A stretch of DNA of 64,000 bases from positions 140,007 through 204,006 of the forward strand of contig NZ_BJYS01000006.1 of NCBI RefSeq assembly GCF_007991635.1, given 5' to 3'. Source of the stretch: Adhaeribacter aerolatus. GTDB lineage: Bacteria; Bacteroidota; Bacteroidia; Cytophagales; Hymenobacteraceae. Within the stretch, counting starts at the first letter, position 1, and each line of letters begins with the position of its first letter. Below, piece after piece: positions 16,859-26,643 of this stretch. The notes beneath the pieces are model-generated. The model had not been told where the DNA came from, ran no database searches, and saw only the letters and a program-made list of their open reading frames with translations. The position numbers were made by a program, and so were the translations under genes.

Positions 16859-18532
16859 TTAATACTTGGGATTCTGCTCTAAATTGGTATTGGTCAGCAC
16901 TTCAATATTCGGGATAGGCCATAAATAATCGCGCGCGGCATCAAAGGTTCTGAGTTCCACTACCCGCATATCGGCTCTGTTTGGTACAGTTGCATAGTTA
17001 GGCGTTCCGTTGGCATCAATGGCCGGAGCAGTGGCTAATAAGCCCTTCGGAATACGACCGTAAAAAGTGCCATTCATTACCTGGTCCGCAATTTTCCAGC
17101 GCCGGATATCATACAAGCGGAGGCCTTCGTTTGCCAGCTCATATTTGCGTTCCTTGCGCACAATCGACCGTAGTTCTGCCTGGGTTTTACCCGCTTCAAT
17201 GGGTGGCATATTTACTGATGGCCGCTGTCTGACCATATTAATGGCACTATAAACCGACGGATCGAGTTGCCCCAATTCAATTTTTGCCTCGGCATAATTC
17301 AGCAATACTTCGGCATAACGGGCCGCAATAATATTCAGCTCGGAAGCAGTTACATCAGCCTGATCAATAATATCGGTGTATTTGCGCCAGCAATAACCAG
17401 TAAAAGTAGCAAAGGCATGGGTGGCCTCTACATTATCTACCCGCCGGGCAGGCGTGGTGCTGAAATCCGTTGTTTTTAAGCTGTCTTTATTTGTTTCGAA
17501 CTTAATATTTAAAAAGTTGGAACCGGGTAAAGCTACGGTATAGCCCAAACGGGGGTCACGGTTAACAAAAGGGTTACGCGGGTTATAAAGCGGCGATTTA
17601 TCGATGGTTAACCCGTCGGTACATTCGTAGGCATCTATCAGCACCTGGCCGGGTACTTTGTTCGAATTACCCCGACCCATGCGGGAAAAGAAACACTGGG
17701 GCACCGTATGCGTCCGGATTCCTCTTAAATATTGGTAAGCAAAAATAATTTCGGTTGAATTTTGTCCGGCATAAGTAAACAACTGCCCGAAATTAGGATG
17801 TAATTTATGGTAGTTTAAATCCATTACATCTTTAGCGGCTTTAGCGGCTACTTCCCATTTGCCATTATACAAAGCAGTTCTGGATTTTATAGCCAAAGCC
17901 GCTCCTTTCGTGGCCCGACCATTATTCTGGGCATCATAACTTACCGGCAAGTCGGCAGCGGCTTCTTCCAGTTCGGTTAAAATAAAATTAACCACTTCTT
18001 CTTTAGAACTTTTAGGCAGCGATGCTTCCTCCAGTTTCAAAGTTTTGGTTACCAACGGAATGCCGCCAAATAGTTCTACCAAATGAGAATAATTATAGGC
18101 ACGTAAAAAACGGGCTTCGGCTTTGGTACGGGCATACAATTGGGGCGTAGTTTTGTCTTTTACTTTATCAATATTATCGAGCAAAAAATTGCACCGACCA
18201 ATATCAGTGTAAGCCTGTTGCCAAACATTCCGGACAAAACCGTTATTGCTGGCATGGCTGCCTTTGCCTATTTGCTGCAAATCGCTGTTATTCCGGTCCC
18301 AGCTTATATCGGCCGCATTATCCAACAACATGGGCAGGGGCAGGTTATCGCTGGGGTGCACCGCTAAAGAACTGTAACAGGCATTTATGGCCAGCAACAA
18401 TTCACTTTCGTTCGTAAAAAACGAAGCATCGGAAGGGCCTTCCAGGGGATATTTTTCTAAATAATTATCGCAGGATGGGGCGGTAAATAGCAAACCGAGA
18501 CCCATAACCCAATATTTTATTTTCTGTAACAT
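16859..18532 (-). CDS. SusD/RagB-family outer-membrane lipoprotein
   Basis: 557 residues. Lipobox APSC (Cys21). SusD features: LEKYPLEGPSDASFFTNESE near the N-terminus, RTKAEARFLRAYNYSHLVEL, AARYAEVLLNYAEAKIELGQ and the C-terminal LRLYDIRRWKIAD and YLWPIP. It is 12 bp downstream of the STN-containing SusC gene and forms the pair with it. SusD proteins bind the substrate at the cell surface. The specificity is unknown. It is probably co-expressed with the SusC under the sigma/FecR pair upstream. Confidence 0.93.
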   Translation of the reverse strand: MLQKIKYWVMGLGLLFTAPSCDNYLEKYPLEGPSDASFFTNESELLLAINACYSSLAVHPSDNLPLPMLLDNAADISWDRNNSDLQQIGKGSHASNNGFVRNVWQQAYTDIGRCNFLLDNIDKVKDKTTPQLYARTKAEARFLRAYNYSHLVELFGGIPLVTKTLKLEEASLPKSSKEEVVNFILTELEEAAADLPVSYDAQNNGRATKGAALAIKSRTALYNGKWEVAAKAAKDVMDLNYHKLHPNFGQLFTYAGQNSTEIIFAYQYLRGIRTHTVPQCFFSRMGRGNSNKVPGQVLIDAYECTDGLTIDKSPLYNPRNPFVNRDPRLGYTVALPGSNFLNIKFETNKDSLKTTDFSTTPARRVDNVEATHAFATFTGYCWRKYTDIIDQADVTASELNIIAARYAEVLLNYAEAKIELGQLDPSVYSAINMVRQRPSVNMPPIEAGKTQAELRSIVRKERKYELANEGLRLYDIRRWKIADQVMNGTFYGRIPKGLLATAPAIDANGTPNYATVPNRADMRVVELRTFDAARDYLWPIPNIEVLTNTNLEQNPKY

Positions 18533-18544
18533 TTTATCTTCTGA

Positions 18545-21500
18545 TTAAAAATTAACATCAACACCAAAACTGTAAACTTTCACCTGCGGATAACCATTGC
18601 CAATACCCACGGGCGTTTCTACATCATAGCCTTTCCAGAATTTATCCAGGGTAAAGAGGTTCTGGCCGTTTACATAAAGGCGCAGGTTTTTCATGCCTAC
18701 TTTTTGGACTAAGGTAGTCGGGAGTTTATAGCCTAGCTGTAAGTTTTTCAGACGCAGGTAAGAAGCATCTTTTAGCCAGAAGCTCGATACTTTCTCGTTG
18801 TTGGCTTCGCTGAAGGCCAGGCGGGGGAAAGTAGCATTTGGGGTTGCCGGGGTCCAGTGGTCTTTGTGCTGTTCCTGCACCGTACCACCTAAGAAGAAAG
18901 GCATAATGCCTTGCTGCCACAGGAATCCGTCGGACTTGCCTACGCCCTGAAAGAAAACATTTAAATTAAAACCTTTATAAGTGGCGTTGATGGTAGTACC
19001 AAAAGTTAAACGCGGAATAGTGCTGCCAATAATTACGTTGTCGTTATCATTAATAATGCCGTCGCTGTTCTGGTCTTTGTACTTGATATCGCCGGGTTTA
19101 ATGGTTCCGAATTGTTTGGCATGGGCGGCTACCTCGTCCTCGCTCTGAAAAAAGCCTTCGGCTTCTAAACCAAAGATGGAATTTATGGGGCTACCCTCGC
19201 GGCTAACGGTCAGGCCGGTACGGTTTACCCCGCGCAAATCCACTACTTCATTTATTACATCCGACAGGTTGAAACTTACGTCGTAATTAAAATCTTTCAC
19301 TGCTCCCCGGTAAGTAAGCCCCATTTCCCAGCCGGTGTTATTAACCACGCCCACATTTTGTGATGGGGCGGCTAAGCCAATAATCAGGGGTACATCCAGT
19401 GTGTACAGGATATCGCGGGTTTGCCGGAAATAATAATCGCCGGTAAAAGACAAATTATCTAACAAGGTCAGGTCTATTCCGAAATCCGTCATTTCGGTGG
19501 TTTCCCAGGAAATATCGGAGTTTGCCAGGGTATTGAGCGCGGCTGTATTTACTATTTGTTTACCCAGCGTGTAAGAACCTAAATTAATGAAGGAGGTGAA
19601 CGGATAATTACCAATATTCTGGTTACCTAACCGTCCCCAGGAACCCCGGAATTTTAATTCGTTAACTACGTTTTTCAGCGGCTCCATAAAAGCCTCTTCG
19701 GAGATGCGCCAGCCCGCCGATATGGAAGGGAAGAAACCATATTTATTGCCAGTCGCAAAACGGGAAGAACCATCGTAGCGGCCGTTTACTTCTAACAAAT
19801 ATTTTTGGTTATAATCGTAATTAATCCGTCCGAAGAAAGATTGCAGGGCCCATTCTGCTCCCCCGCCACGGGCTTGCTGGTTATTAGCCGAGCCGGTATT
19901 GAGCACCGGATAATCCGGCAGAATAAAATTATCGCGGAAAGCCGATACAATATTGTTGCGGTAATCTTCGCGCGAAGCACCCAATAATAATTTCAGGCCG
20001 TGGCCGCCAAGAGTTTTAGTAGCCGTAAGGGTACCCCGGAAATTATTATAAAAAGCCTGGTTGCGCTCCTCGGTTAGGGTGCTTCTGGCCGGAACCAGGA
20101 AACTTACCGCACCATTGGGTTTATAGGTTTGTACCGACCGGTTAAAGTCGCTGTTGTTCGATTGGGCAAACCGGGGCGCTGCCGTTAACTCCAGTTGCAG
20201 CCATTCTTTGGGTGTATAATTAAGCGAAACGTTTAGCTGCGCCGATGGGCTGTTATTTTTACGTTCTCCGCCAATGCGGCTAAAAGCAATCGGGTTATCG
20301 CCATTCCAGCCTTCACCCCAGGTTCCATCAGAATTAATGCCTAACTGATTCGCCGGAATCCGGTTCATCCAATGAAAAACATCGGAGGTTCCCCGGCCGG
20401 GTTCGGTGGTATGGGCACTAACCAGTTGTAAGTCAAACTTCATGTTAAACTTATCCGAAAACAAAATATCGGCATTATTACGCAAGGTAAAGCGTTTGAA
20501 ATTAGAACTTTCAATTAGCCCCTGCTGGTCGAAATAGCCCAACGAAGTCAGAAATCGAATTTTCTCACCCCCGCCATTCAAACTTACGAAATGGCTTTGC
20601 ATAGCACCCGAACCAGTTATTACTTCTTTCTGCCAGTCGGTATCGGGGTATAAATCGCGGTTAGTGGGGCCTTCGGTGCGGTATTTATCTATTAAGGCAT
20701 CGGTATAAAGCGGGGCCCGGCCTACGTTTACATAAGCTTCGTTGGTTAATAACATGTGGTCGATGGCATTAACCATATCGGGCATGTTGGTAGGTGTCTG
20801 AAACCCGCCGTAACCATTGTAACCAATGCTGAGCTGATTGCCCTTGGCCCGCTTGGTCGTTACCAAAATAACCCCATTGGCCGCCCGCGATCCGTAAATG
20901 GAAGCAGATGCAGCATCTTTCAACACCGAAATAGATTCAATTAAATTAGGATCGATGTTGTTAATTGAGCCTTCAATTCCGTCTATCAATACCAAAGGGT
21001 TGGAATCGCTCAGCGTTCCTATTCCCCGTATCCGGATGGTACCCGCATCGCCGCCGGGCCGACCGGAACTTTGGGTGACCGTTACTCCGGGTGCTACGCC
21101 TTGCAAAGCGGCTGAAGTTTGCCCGATTGGCCGGGAAGTCAAAGTCTCCGAAGAAACCGTTGCCACTGCGCCCGTTAAGTTTACTTTTTTCTGGGTACCA
21201 AAACCTACCACCACTACTTCTTCCAGCGCTTTGGCATCTTCTTCTAAGGTGACATTCAGGGTACCACCGGCAGCCGGCACGGCTACTTCTTTGGTAGCAA
21301 AGCCAATAAAGGAAAATATTAAAGTACCGCCGGCATCCGGCACCGATAAAGTATAATCACCCTCGGCCCCGGTAGTGGCACCCACCGAGGTTCCTTTTAA
21401 CAGTACGGTTACGCCCGGCAGGCCTTCTCCTTTGGCAGAAGTTACTTTGCCCGAAATTATTTTATCCACTAATATTCCAGAAGATGGTTTAGATAAAGGC

Positions 21501-21880
21501 TTTTCGGCTGGTTTCGGTTGCGGCCGGACCGGTATGATAATATAATCGTTGGCCGATATTTTTTCGAAGGTAAGCTGGTGCGGCGCCAGTAATTGCGTTA
21601 GGGATTCGTCAATATTTTTGATTTGACCCTCCAGGGCTTTTAAATCACCTACAATCGGTAACAACAGTTCGCTGTCGTAGTTAAAGGTTACGTTATGCTG
21701 CTTCTCGAAAGCGGTTAATATTTTTACCAAAGATTGGCGGTTACTTTCTTTGCCAGTACTTCTTTGCTTGGGCAAGCCCCGGTTAAGGGCGGTAAGTACC
21801 TGCGCCCTGGCCGGGGGCATGAGGCCGGCAGACCAAATTACCAGCAGTAAAAGCGGTAGTTTGCGTAAGGGTTTTAACAT
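18545..21880 (-). CDS. SusC-family TonB-dependent transporter with N-terminal STN signalling domain
   Basis: 1111 residues. After a signal peptide (GLMPPARAQ) comes an STN domain at about residues 45-115 (SLVKILTAFEKQHNVTFNYD, ESLTQLLAPHQLTFEKI), a proline-rich linker, a carboxypeptidase-D-like domain (GKVTSAKGEGLPGVTVLLKG), the EVVVVGFGTQKK signature, the plug (AALQGVAPGVTVTQSSGRPG; VLKDAASASIYGSRAANGV) and a large beta-barrel. The STN domain is the part that, in FecA/FpvA-type receptors, contacts the FecR anti-sigma protein in the periplasm. The FecR and sigma genes lie directly upstream in the same direction, so ligand passage should switch on this locus. Confidence 0.95.
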   Translation of the reverse strand: MLKPLRKLPLLLLVIWSAGLMPPARAQVLTALNRGLPKQRSTGKESNRQSLVKILTAFEKQHNVTFNYDSELLLPIVGDLKALEGQIKNIDESLTQLLAPHQLTFEKISANDYIIIPVRPQPKPAEKPLSKPSSGILVDKIISGKVTSAKGEGLPGVTVLLKGTSVGATTGAEGDYTLSVPDAGGTLIFSFIGFATKEVAVPAAGGTLNVTLEEDAKALEEVVVVGFGTQKKVNLTGAVATVSSETLTSRPIGQTSAALQGVAPGVTVTQSSGRPGGDAGTIRIRGIGTLSDSNPLVLIDGIEGSINNIDPNLIESISVLKDAASASIYGSRAANGVILVTTKRAKGNQLSIGYNGYGGFQTPTNMPDMVNAIDHMLLTNEAYVNVGRAPLYTDALIDKYRTEGPTNRDLYPDTDWQKEVITGSGAMQSHFVSLNGGGEKIRFLTSLGYFDQQGLIESSNFKRFTLRNNADILFSDKFNMKFDLQLVSAHTTEPGRGTSDVFHWMNRIPANQLGINSDGTWGEGWNGDNPIAFSRIGGERKNNSPSAQLNVSLNYTPKEWLQLELTAAPRFAQSNNSDFNRSVQTYKPNGAVSFLVPARSTLTEERNQAFYNNFRGTLTATKTLGGHGLKLLLGASREDYRNNIVSAFRDNFILPDYPVLNTGSANNQQARGGGAEWALQSFFGRINYDYNQKYLLEVNGRYDGSSRFATGNKYGFFPSISAGWRISEEAFMEPLKNVVNELKFRGSWGRLGNQNIGNYPFTSFINLGSYTLGKQIVNTAALNTLANSDISWETTEMTDFGIDLTLLDNLSFTGDYYFRQTRDILYTLDVPLIIGLAAPSQNVGVVNNTGWEMGLTYRGAVKDFNYDVSFNLSDVINEVVDLRGVNRTGLTVSREGSPINSIFGLEAEGFFQSEDEVAAHAKQFGTIKPGDIKYKDQNSDGIINDNDNVIIGSTIPRLTFGTTINATYKGFNLNVFFQGVGKSDGFLWQQGIMPFFLGGTVQEQHKDHWTPATPNATFPRLAFSEANNEKVSSFWLKDASYLRLKNLQLGYKLPTTLVQKVGMKNLRLYVNGQNLFTLDKFWKGYDVETPVGIGNGYPQVKVYSFGVDVNF

Positions 21881-21939
21881 AATTTTAGCTGTTTTGGGTG
21901 AATAATAAATTAGGAGATGTTAAGGGCCGGACGAAAAAC

Positions 21940-22992
21940 TTACGCCGGTTTTATGGTGATATGCCGGCCTTTCTTTTCGATGGTTAATCTGAAAGACTTT
22001 TCGATAGCGGTTAACAGCAGATCGATTTTTTTGGGATTACCCGAACCGGTAAAACGACGGGTGGCCAGGGCTGGGTCGGCAAACGTTACCTGGTACCCAT
22101 AGGTATCTTTTAAAACCCGCGCTACTTCGGAAAGCGGGGTATCTACAAAAACAATTTTATGCTGGAGAAAAGCACTATAAAGTGCCGGGTTATGAACGGT
22201 AATTTTATTTAAGCGGCTGCCCGGGCCCAATTCTACCAGTTCCCCTGGTTTCATAATTGCTTCGGTTTTTTGCGGCGAGCCATTTCCCTCCTGGTGCGCA
22301 TCTGCAACGGCTACTTTCACCTTTCCTTCGCTCAGCACCACTCTGGTTTTTTGGGGCCGGTTGGTCAGCACAAACTTGGTTCCCAGCACCTCCACCTTTA
22401 CCCCATCTGAAGCCTGAACCCGAAATGGCTGGTGATTTCTCGTATGCGTAACCGAAAAGTAGGCTTCGCCCTGTAGCTTCACTTCCCGCACCGAGGAAGC
22501 ATCCCAAGGACTGGCGTAACTCAAAACGGAATTCCCGTTTAAAACCACTTTAGAATTATCCGGCAAGGTAATCGTGCGGATTTCGCCGAAACTCGTTGCA
22601 ACCCGGATCGGAGTACTTTCGGTTTCCTGAAACTTCCACAAAGCCAAGCCGGCAAATAAAACACAGATAAATACCGCTGCTATCCGGTACCAATTAATCC
22701 GGGTTGTAGCCACCGTCTTTTTATCCGGTACCAGTTGTACTACTTTACCGGTTTGGGTTCGGGCTTCTATGTGCTGCCAAAGGCGGTTTACCTTTTCAGC
22801 GGGTAAAACGGCTGGTTTAAAATCGAGCGATAGCAGGAGGTTCCGGGCTTTTTCAACTTCGTGCTGCTGGTTGGGGTACGCGCGCAACCAGTTTTGCCAG
22901 AACTTTTCATTCTCCGGATTGGGTTGTAACACCCAGTTTTGAAAATAATCGTCCAGTAAAAAGTCCTGCGCGGTAAATCCTGTATAATCCAT
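21940..22992 (-). CDS. FecR-family anti-sigma factor
   Basis: 350 residues. The cytoplasmic N-terminus (about 100 residues, contains LLDDYFQNWVLQPNPENEKF) should bind the sigma factor. A single membrane segment lies near residues 106-125 (IAAVFICVLFAGLALW). The periplasmic FecR domain follows (TSFGEIRTITLPDNSKVVLN; LQGEAYFSVTHTRNHQPFRV), then a C-terminal DUF4974-like domain (IVFVDTPLSEVARVLKDTYG) related to STN and likely the contact for the receptor's STN domain. The gene lies 59 bp upstream of the SusC gene and 227 bp downstream of the sigma gene. Standard Bacteroidota cell-surface signalling arrangement. Confidence 0.93.
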   Translation of the reverse strand: MDYTGFTAQDFLLDDYFQNWVLQPNPENEKFWQNWLRAYPNQQHEVEKARNLLLSLDFKPAVLPAEKVNRLWQHIEARTQTGKVVQLVPDKKTVATTRINWYRIAAVFICVLFAGLALWKFQETESTPIRVATSFGEIRTITLPDNSKVVLNGNSVLSYASPWDASSVREVKLQGEAYFSVTHTRNHQPFRVQASDGVKVEVLGTKFVLTNRPQKTRVVLSEGKVKVAVADAHQEGNGSPQKTEAIMKPGELVELGPGSRLNKITVHNPALYSAFLQHKIVFVDTPLSEVARVLKDTYGYQVTFADPALATRRFTGSGNPKKIDLLLTAIEKSFRLTIEKKGRHITIKPA

Positions 22993-23219
22993 CTGAAAAA
23001 AATATTGCCTCTATTGTGCTGCTTCTAAATGGGAAAGAGCAGAACGCAGAATACTCCATCAAAATTTTCTGGATATTTATAAATATTATACTATTTACAA
23101 GACAATTCAGTATTATTTGATATTCTTCTAATCAGATTTAAATAATATTAAAATAATATTAATGTTAGGACTAGGAGGGCGATTAAAAGATTTTAGAATG
23201 AATATTCAGGACTCCCGGA

Positions 23220-23852
23220 TTAGGATGGTAAAGAAATAGCAAAAAGGATTGAAAGTAAGATAGCCTGAACGTGTTCACGCAGCATCTCAATTGCCTTGGA
23301 AATAAGATTATAGGTGGATTTTAGCTGCAAACCCATTATTTCGGCTATTTCCTGGAAACTCAGATTATCGTAAAACCTTAAATAAATAGCTTCGCGCTGC
23401 CTTTTGGTTAAAGTGAGCATGGCCTGCTGCATTCTTTCCTGCTGATTTTCCTGTACATTGGCAGCTATCAGCACATGCTCCGGGGAAGCTTCGGCCATTG
23501 GCTCCTCTTTCGCAAAAGCATTGCTGAATTTGTTTCTTTTGGTATGGGCTTCTGCGGATACCTGCAATCTCCGCCGTAAGGATTTAAATAAGTAAAATTT
23601 AATATTATTGGTGGGCCCTAAGTTTTCTTTGGTTTGCCATAAATAAATAAACAGCTCCTGAATGCAGTCTTCCACTACTTCTGTCTCAGGGCAAATTTTG
23701 GTCCCGTAACTATATAATGCCTGTATATGCGCCTGATAAATTTCCGAGAAGGCATCCCGGTCCCCGCTTTTAAATAATTCCCAGCGCGTACTGTCGTTGG
23801 GAGCAGCAGCCACCGCAAAACTAGAATCAGGTTGCTCCTGGGAGAGATGCAT
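23220..23852 (-). CDS. ECF-type RNA polymerase sigma factor (FecI-like)
   Basis: 210 residues. Sigma region 2 at about residues 25-95 (WELFKSGDRDAFSEIYQAHI; DCIQELFIYLWQTKENLG) and region 4 at about 135-195 (LTKRQREAIYLRFYDNLSFQ, then EIAEIMGLQLKSTYNLISKA). The C-terminal hydrophobic tail (VQAILLSILFAISLPS) is common in Bacteroidota ECF factors of this group. It is paired with the FecR gene downstream and presumably directs transcription of the SusC/SusD/oxidoreductase genes when released. No promoter with a clear Bacteroidota consensus is visible upstream. Confidence 0.93.
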   Translation of the reverse strand: MHLSQEQPDSSFAVAAAPNDSTRWELFKSGDRDAFSEIYQAHIQALYSYGTKICPETEVVEDCIQELFIYLWQTKENLGPTNNIKFYLFKSLRRRLQVSAEAHTKRNKFSNAFAKEEPMAEASPEHVLIAANVQENQQERMQQAMLTLTKRQREAIYLRFYDNLSFQEIAEIMGLQLKSTYNLISKAIEMLREHVQAILLSILFAISLPS

Positions 23853-24338
23853 GCAACGGGGTTAATGAAATGAAACAAAAATTATTTTCCGGATTTGTGC
23901 TGCGTTTATCCGTAACGCATTTTAAATATAGGTTATACCCGGCTTAAATGCAACCTAACATTAGAAAACCAAACCTGTTCAATTAATATTAACAATCTAG
24001 GATTGGTTTGCATCCAAAAGGAATGGCAGCCAAAAGCTTTGTGAACTGCCCAAAAATTTTCTTGACCGAAAAGAAAGAAAACAAAGCCGGCAGCGCCAAG
24101 CCAACCTTTATATTCCCTTATTTTTAGCGGATTACCTGTAAGTTTGTCACTGCCTCACTTCTAGTTAAAAAGCTTCGCTAAAACGAACATATTTTGATGT
24201 GTATGTTACTTGATGTGTATGCTAAATTAATTAATAAAAGGTGTAGCCGATAAACAGGACTACACCCAAAAGGGCTCCCCAAGCTTCTTCAACACCCAAA
24301 CGAAATCTGGTTAAAGCTCCTTCTTTTTTATGCCATTT
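23853..24338. other. 486-bp gap upstream of the sigma gene
   Basis: No gene. It should hold the sigma-gene promoter (minus strand) and the end of the second locus. The one structure visible is a 12-bp direct repeat, TTGATGTGTATG at 24194-24205 and 24210-24221, with 16-bp period. I found no hairpin terminator for the gene ending at 24339. Confidence 0.5.
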
Positions 24339-26615
24339 TTAATATACCTGTACCTCAAAAATGGCTGCCGGTACATTAGTCGATGGATGCTTCGGTTCGA
24401 TTACCAGCCTGGAAGTTTTAACAGGTTCATCCAGCACAATTTTGTTAATCGTCTGATGATTGTGCCGCACCTCCCGGATAAGTTCGCCTTTATCGTTGCA
24501 TAATTTATAGTGCTGCACGCAGAACGGAATCTCGTACTCCGGGTGGCCCATCAAAGAAGATTCCATGGGATGATCATAATCGGTATCGAAAGCCAGAATT
24601 ATTTCTTTTATGGTTTGGGGTTGTTCCCATTCCAGAGAAAGCTTGGAATTTACATCATCGGCAGCCGGTAGCCAGGCATTGGGGCTGGTGGTAGGCCGAA
24701 AAAGGCCGTTGTTAATATTTTCCGGGGAAAATAATGAGATACCAGAATCCAGACGCAGGCCAAAATTATGGCCGGCGGGCCGGCGGTGCGGGCACCAGAA
24801 TTCAAATTCATCTACGCCAATCTCCGCGGGCGGTGTTTGCTTGCCGTAGTTCGACACCGCTTTATTTATTTTGTTGAAAACCGTTAAGACCCCGGTAACG
24901 CGTTGTTCGCTGCCCCTGACCGCTACGGCATCGTGCTTCATCAGGCAAATAAAAATATAGCGGGGCTGGTCCACTTCGTAATCAAAATCCAGATGAATGT
25001 GCTGCTCGCCTTGACCTAATTTAATTTCTTTTTGTGCTACCGTTACATCCGGGGTGTAGTTAAAAGGTTTACTGCTGATGCGGAGTTCAACCTGAAGTGC
25101 AGTGGCTGCTTCGGCTTTTACCTGTAGCGTCAGGCCTGTGAGTTTACCGGCAGTTACCGGCAGCATTTGGGCCGCGGAATATTCCAGTTCAAGCCAAGGG
25201 CCATCAAAGGGCAATTCTTTTAAGGTAAACGCACTGGATGCAGATATTTCAGCCGAATTAACCAAATTTTCTTTTGCTGCAAACTTTATACCTGGTATAT
25301 GGTGGCCGGTTTTCAGCAATTCCTGCTGAAGCACCTGCATGTTTTCCGGTTCGTTCAGTTGCATTAGCGACCAGTTATTTTTTACGGCTAAGGCGGCTGC
25401 CATGCCTACGGCTTGTCCGCCGTGGGCACAGGTACCCATTACACGCGAAGAACCAAATGCCACGTGCGAGGCACTGATAATGCGACCCGCCAACAATAAA
25501 TTAGAAATATTGCGGCTGTAAAAGCACCGGAACGGAATCTGGTAAATGCCTTTGCCGTGCCATTGGTTGCAGCCGGGCTTCTCGCTGAACACGCCATCGG
25601 CCGGGTGTAAATCAATCGACCAGCCGCCGTAAGCTACCGCATCCGGAAAAGTTTTTTGCTCTACAATATCCTGCTGGCGTAGCATGTATTCGCCTTCAAA
25701 ACGGCGGCTTTCGCGCTTGCCCGGAATATTGCCCACCCACTCCAGCGTCAGGTTTTCGGCCTCCGGGAAATTGCCCGAATTTTTAATGTAGTTCCAGACA
25801 CCGTAAACTACTTTCCAGAGTTCCCACTTAATTTTTTCGGTTTCGTGTACGGTATCCAGGCGGCCGCCGTATTCAATCCACCAAAGGCGACAGCCAAAAT
25901 CAGAAACATTAAAACTTTTGTAGCGCGGAATTTGGGTAATATCCTGCAGGGCATAGCTGGGCGGCAAAAACCGCACCGGCCGACCGGTGTCTTTCGTATA
26001 AAAATAAATGGTATGTCCCAGTAGTTCGCCGTATTCTGAGCTGGGCGCAAATTTCTCCCCGAACTCTTCCCGCGATTCCGCGCCCATCCGGAAAGCCGCT
26101 CCCGCCGAAAAAGCCATCAAACCATCGCCGGATGCGTCGCAAAACCAGGGTGCTGCCAACTCGTATTGGGTAGAATTCTGGCTACAGAAAGCCCACACTT
26201 TTTCTATTTTATCTTCGCTTGCTTTATCTACCTGGTAAACCGACGTATTCAGGAGCAGGCGAATATTGGGTTCTTCGGTTACTTTTTCGAGGAGCACGGT
26301 ATCGAAAATAACGGCATTCCCTTCGGGGTTCCGGTACAGGTTTTCTACTAATATTTCGTCAATTACGCCGCCTTCGCGGGCCCAGCGGTTGTTGTTGCCC
26401 ATGTGCGAAGTTGCCCCCAACACCCATAACCGTACTTCGCTGGAAGCATTCCCTCCTAAAACCGGCCGGTCCTGCACCAATATTACTTTAATACCGGCGC
26501 GGGCCGCCGTAATGGCCGCACAAGTTCCGGCTAATCCGCCGCCAACTACTACTAAATCTGCCGCTAAACTTTCCGTTCTGGGTTTTCTTGCCGCTACAAA
26601 TATTTCCTTCTGCAT
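24339..26615 (-). CDS. FAD-dependent oxidoreductase with C-terminal beta-rich extension, no signal peptide
   Basis: 758 residues. FAD-binding motif at residues 19-50 (ADLVVVGGGLAGTCAAITAA, then VILVQDRPVLGGNASSEVR), with WFCDASGDGLMAFSAGAAFR and LLLAGRIISASHVAFGSSRV further on, all features of the FAD_oxidored family PF12831. Residues from about 440 onward form an additional region without flavoprotein motifs, probably two beta domains, ending in a discoidin-like stretch (SSLMGHPEYEIPFCVQHYKL). Unlike the three paralogues at 10722-16712 there is no signal peptide, so it should act in the cytoplasm. It is the last gene of the SusC/SusD-GH2-GH31 locus, 28 bp after the GH31 gene. Substrate unknown. 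Confidence 0.87.
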   Translation of the reverse strand: MQKEIFVAARKPRTESLAADLVVVGGGLAGTCAAITAARAGIKVILVQDRPVLGGNASSEVRLWVLGATSHMGNNNRWAREGGVIDEILVENLYRNPEGNAVIFDTVLLEKVTEEPNIRLLLNTSVYQVDKASEDKIEKVWAFCSQNSTQYELAAPWFCDASGDGLMAFSAGAAFRMGAESREEFGEKFAPSSEYGELLGHTIYFYTKDTGRPVRFLPPSYALQDITQIPRYKSFNVSDFGCRLWWIEYGGRLDTVHETEKIKWELWKVVYGVWNYIKNSGNFPEAENLTLEWVGNIPGKRESRRFEGEYMLRQQDIVEQKTFPDAVAYGGWSIDLHPADGVFSEKPGCNQWHGKGIYQIPFRCFYSRNISNLLLAGRIISASHVAFGSSRVMGTCAHGGQAVGMAAALAVKNNWSLMQLNEPENMQVLQQELLKTGHHIPGIKFAAKENLVNSAEISASSAFTLKELPFDGPWLELEYSAAQMLPVTAGKLTGLTLQVKAEAATALQVELRISSKPFNYTPDVTVAQKEIKLGQGEQHIHLDFDYEVDQPRYIFICLMKHDAVAVRGSEQRVTGVLTVFNKINKAVSNYGKQTPPAEIGVDEFEFWCPHRRPAGHNFGLRLDSGISLFSPENINNGLFRPTTSPNAWLPAADDVNSKLSLEWEQPQTIKEIILAFDTDYDHPMESSLMGHPEYEIPFCVQHYKLCNDKGELIREVRHNHQTINKIVLDEPVKTSRLVIEPKHPSTNVPAAIFEVQVY

Positions 26616-26643
26616 ACTTAATTCTTTGGATTATTTCTATCCT

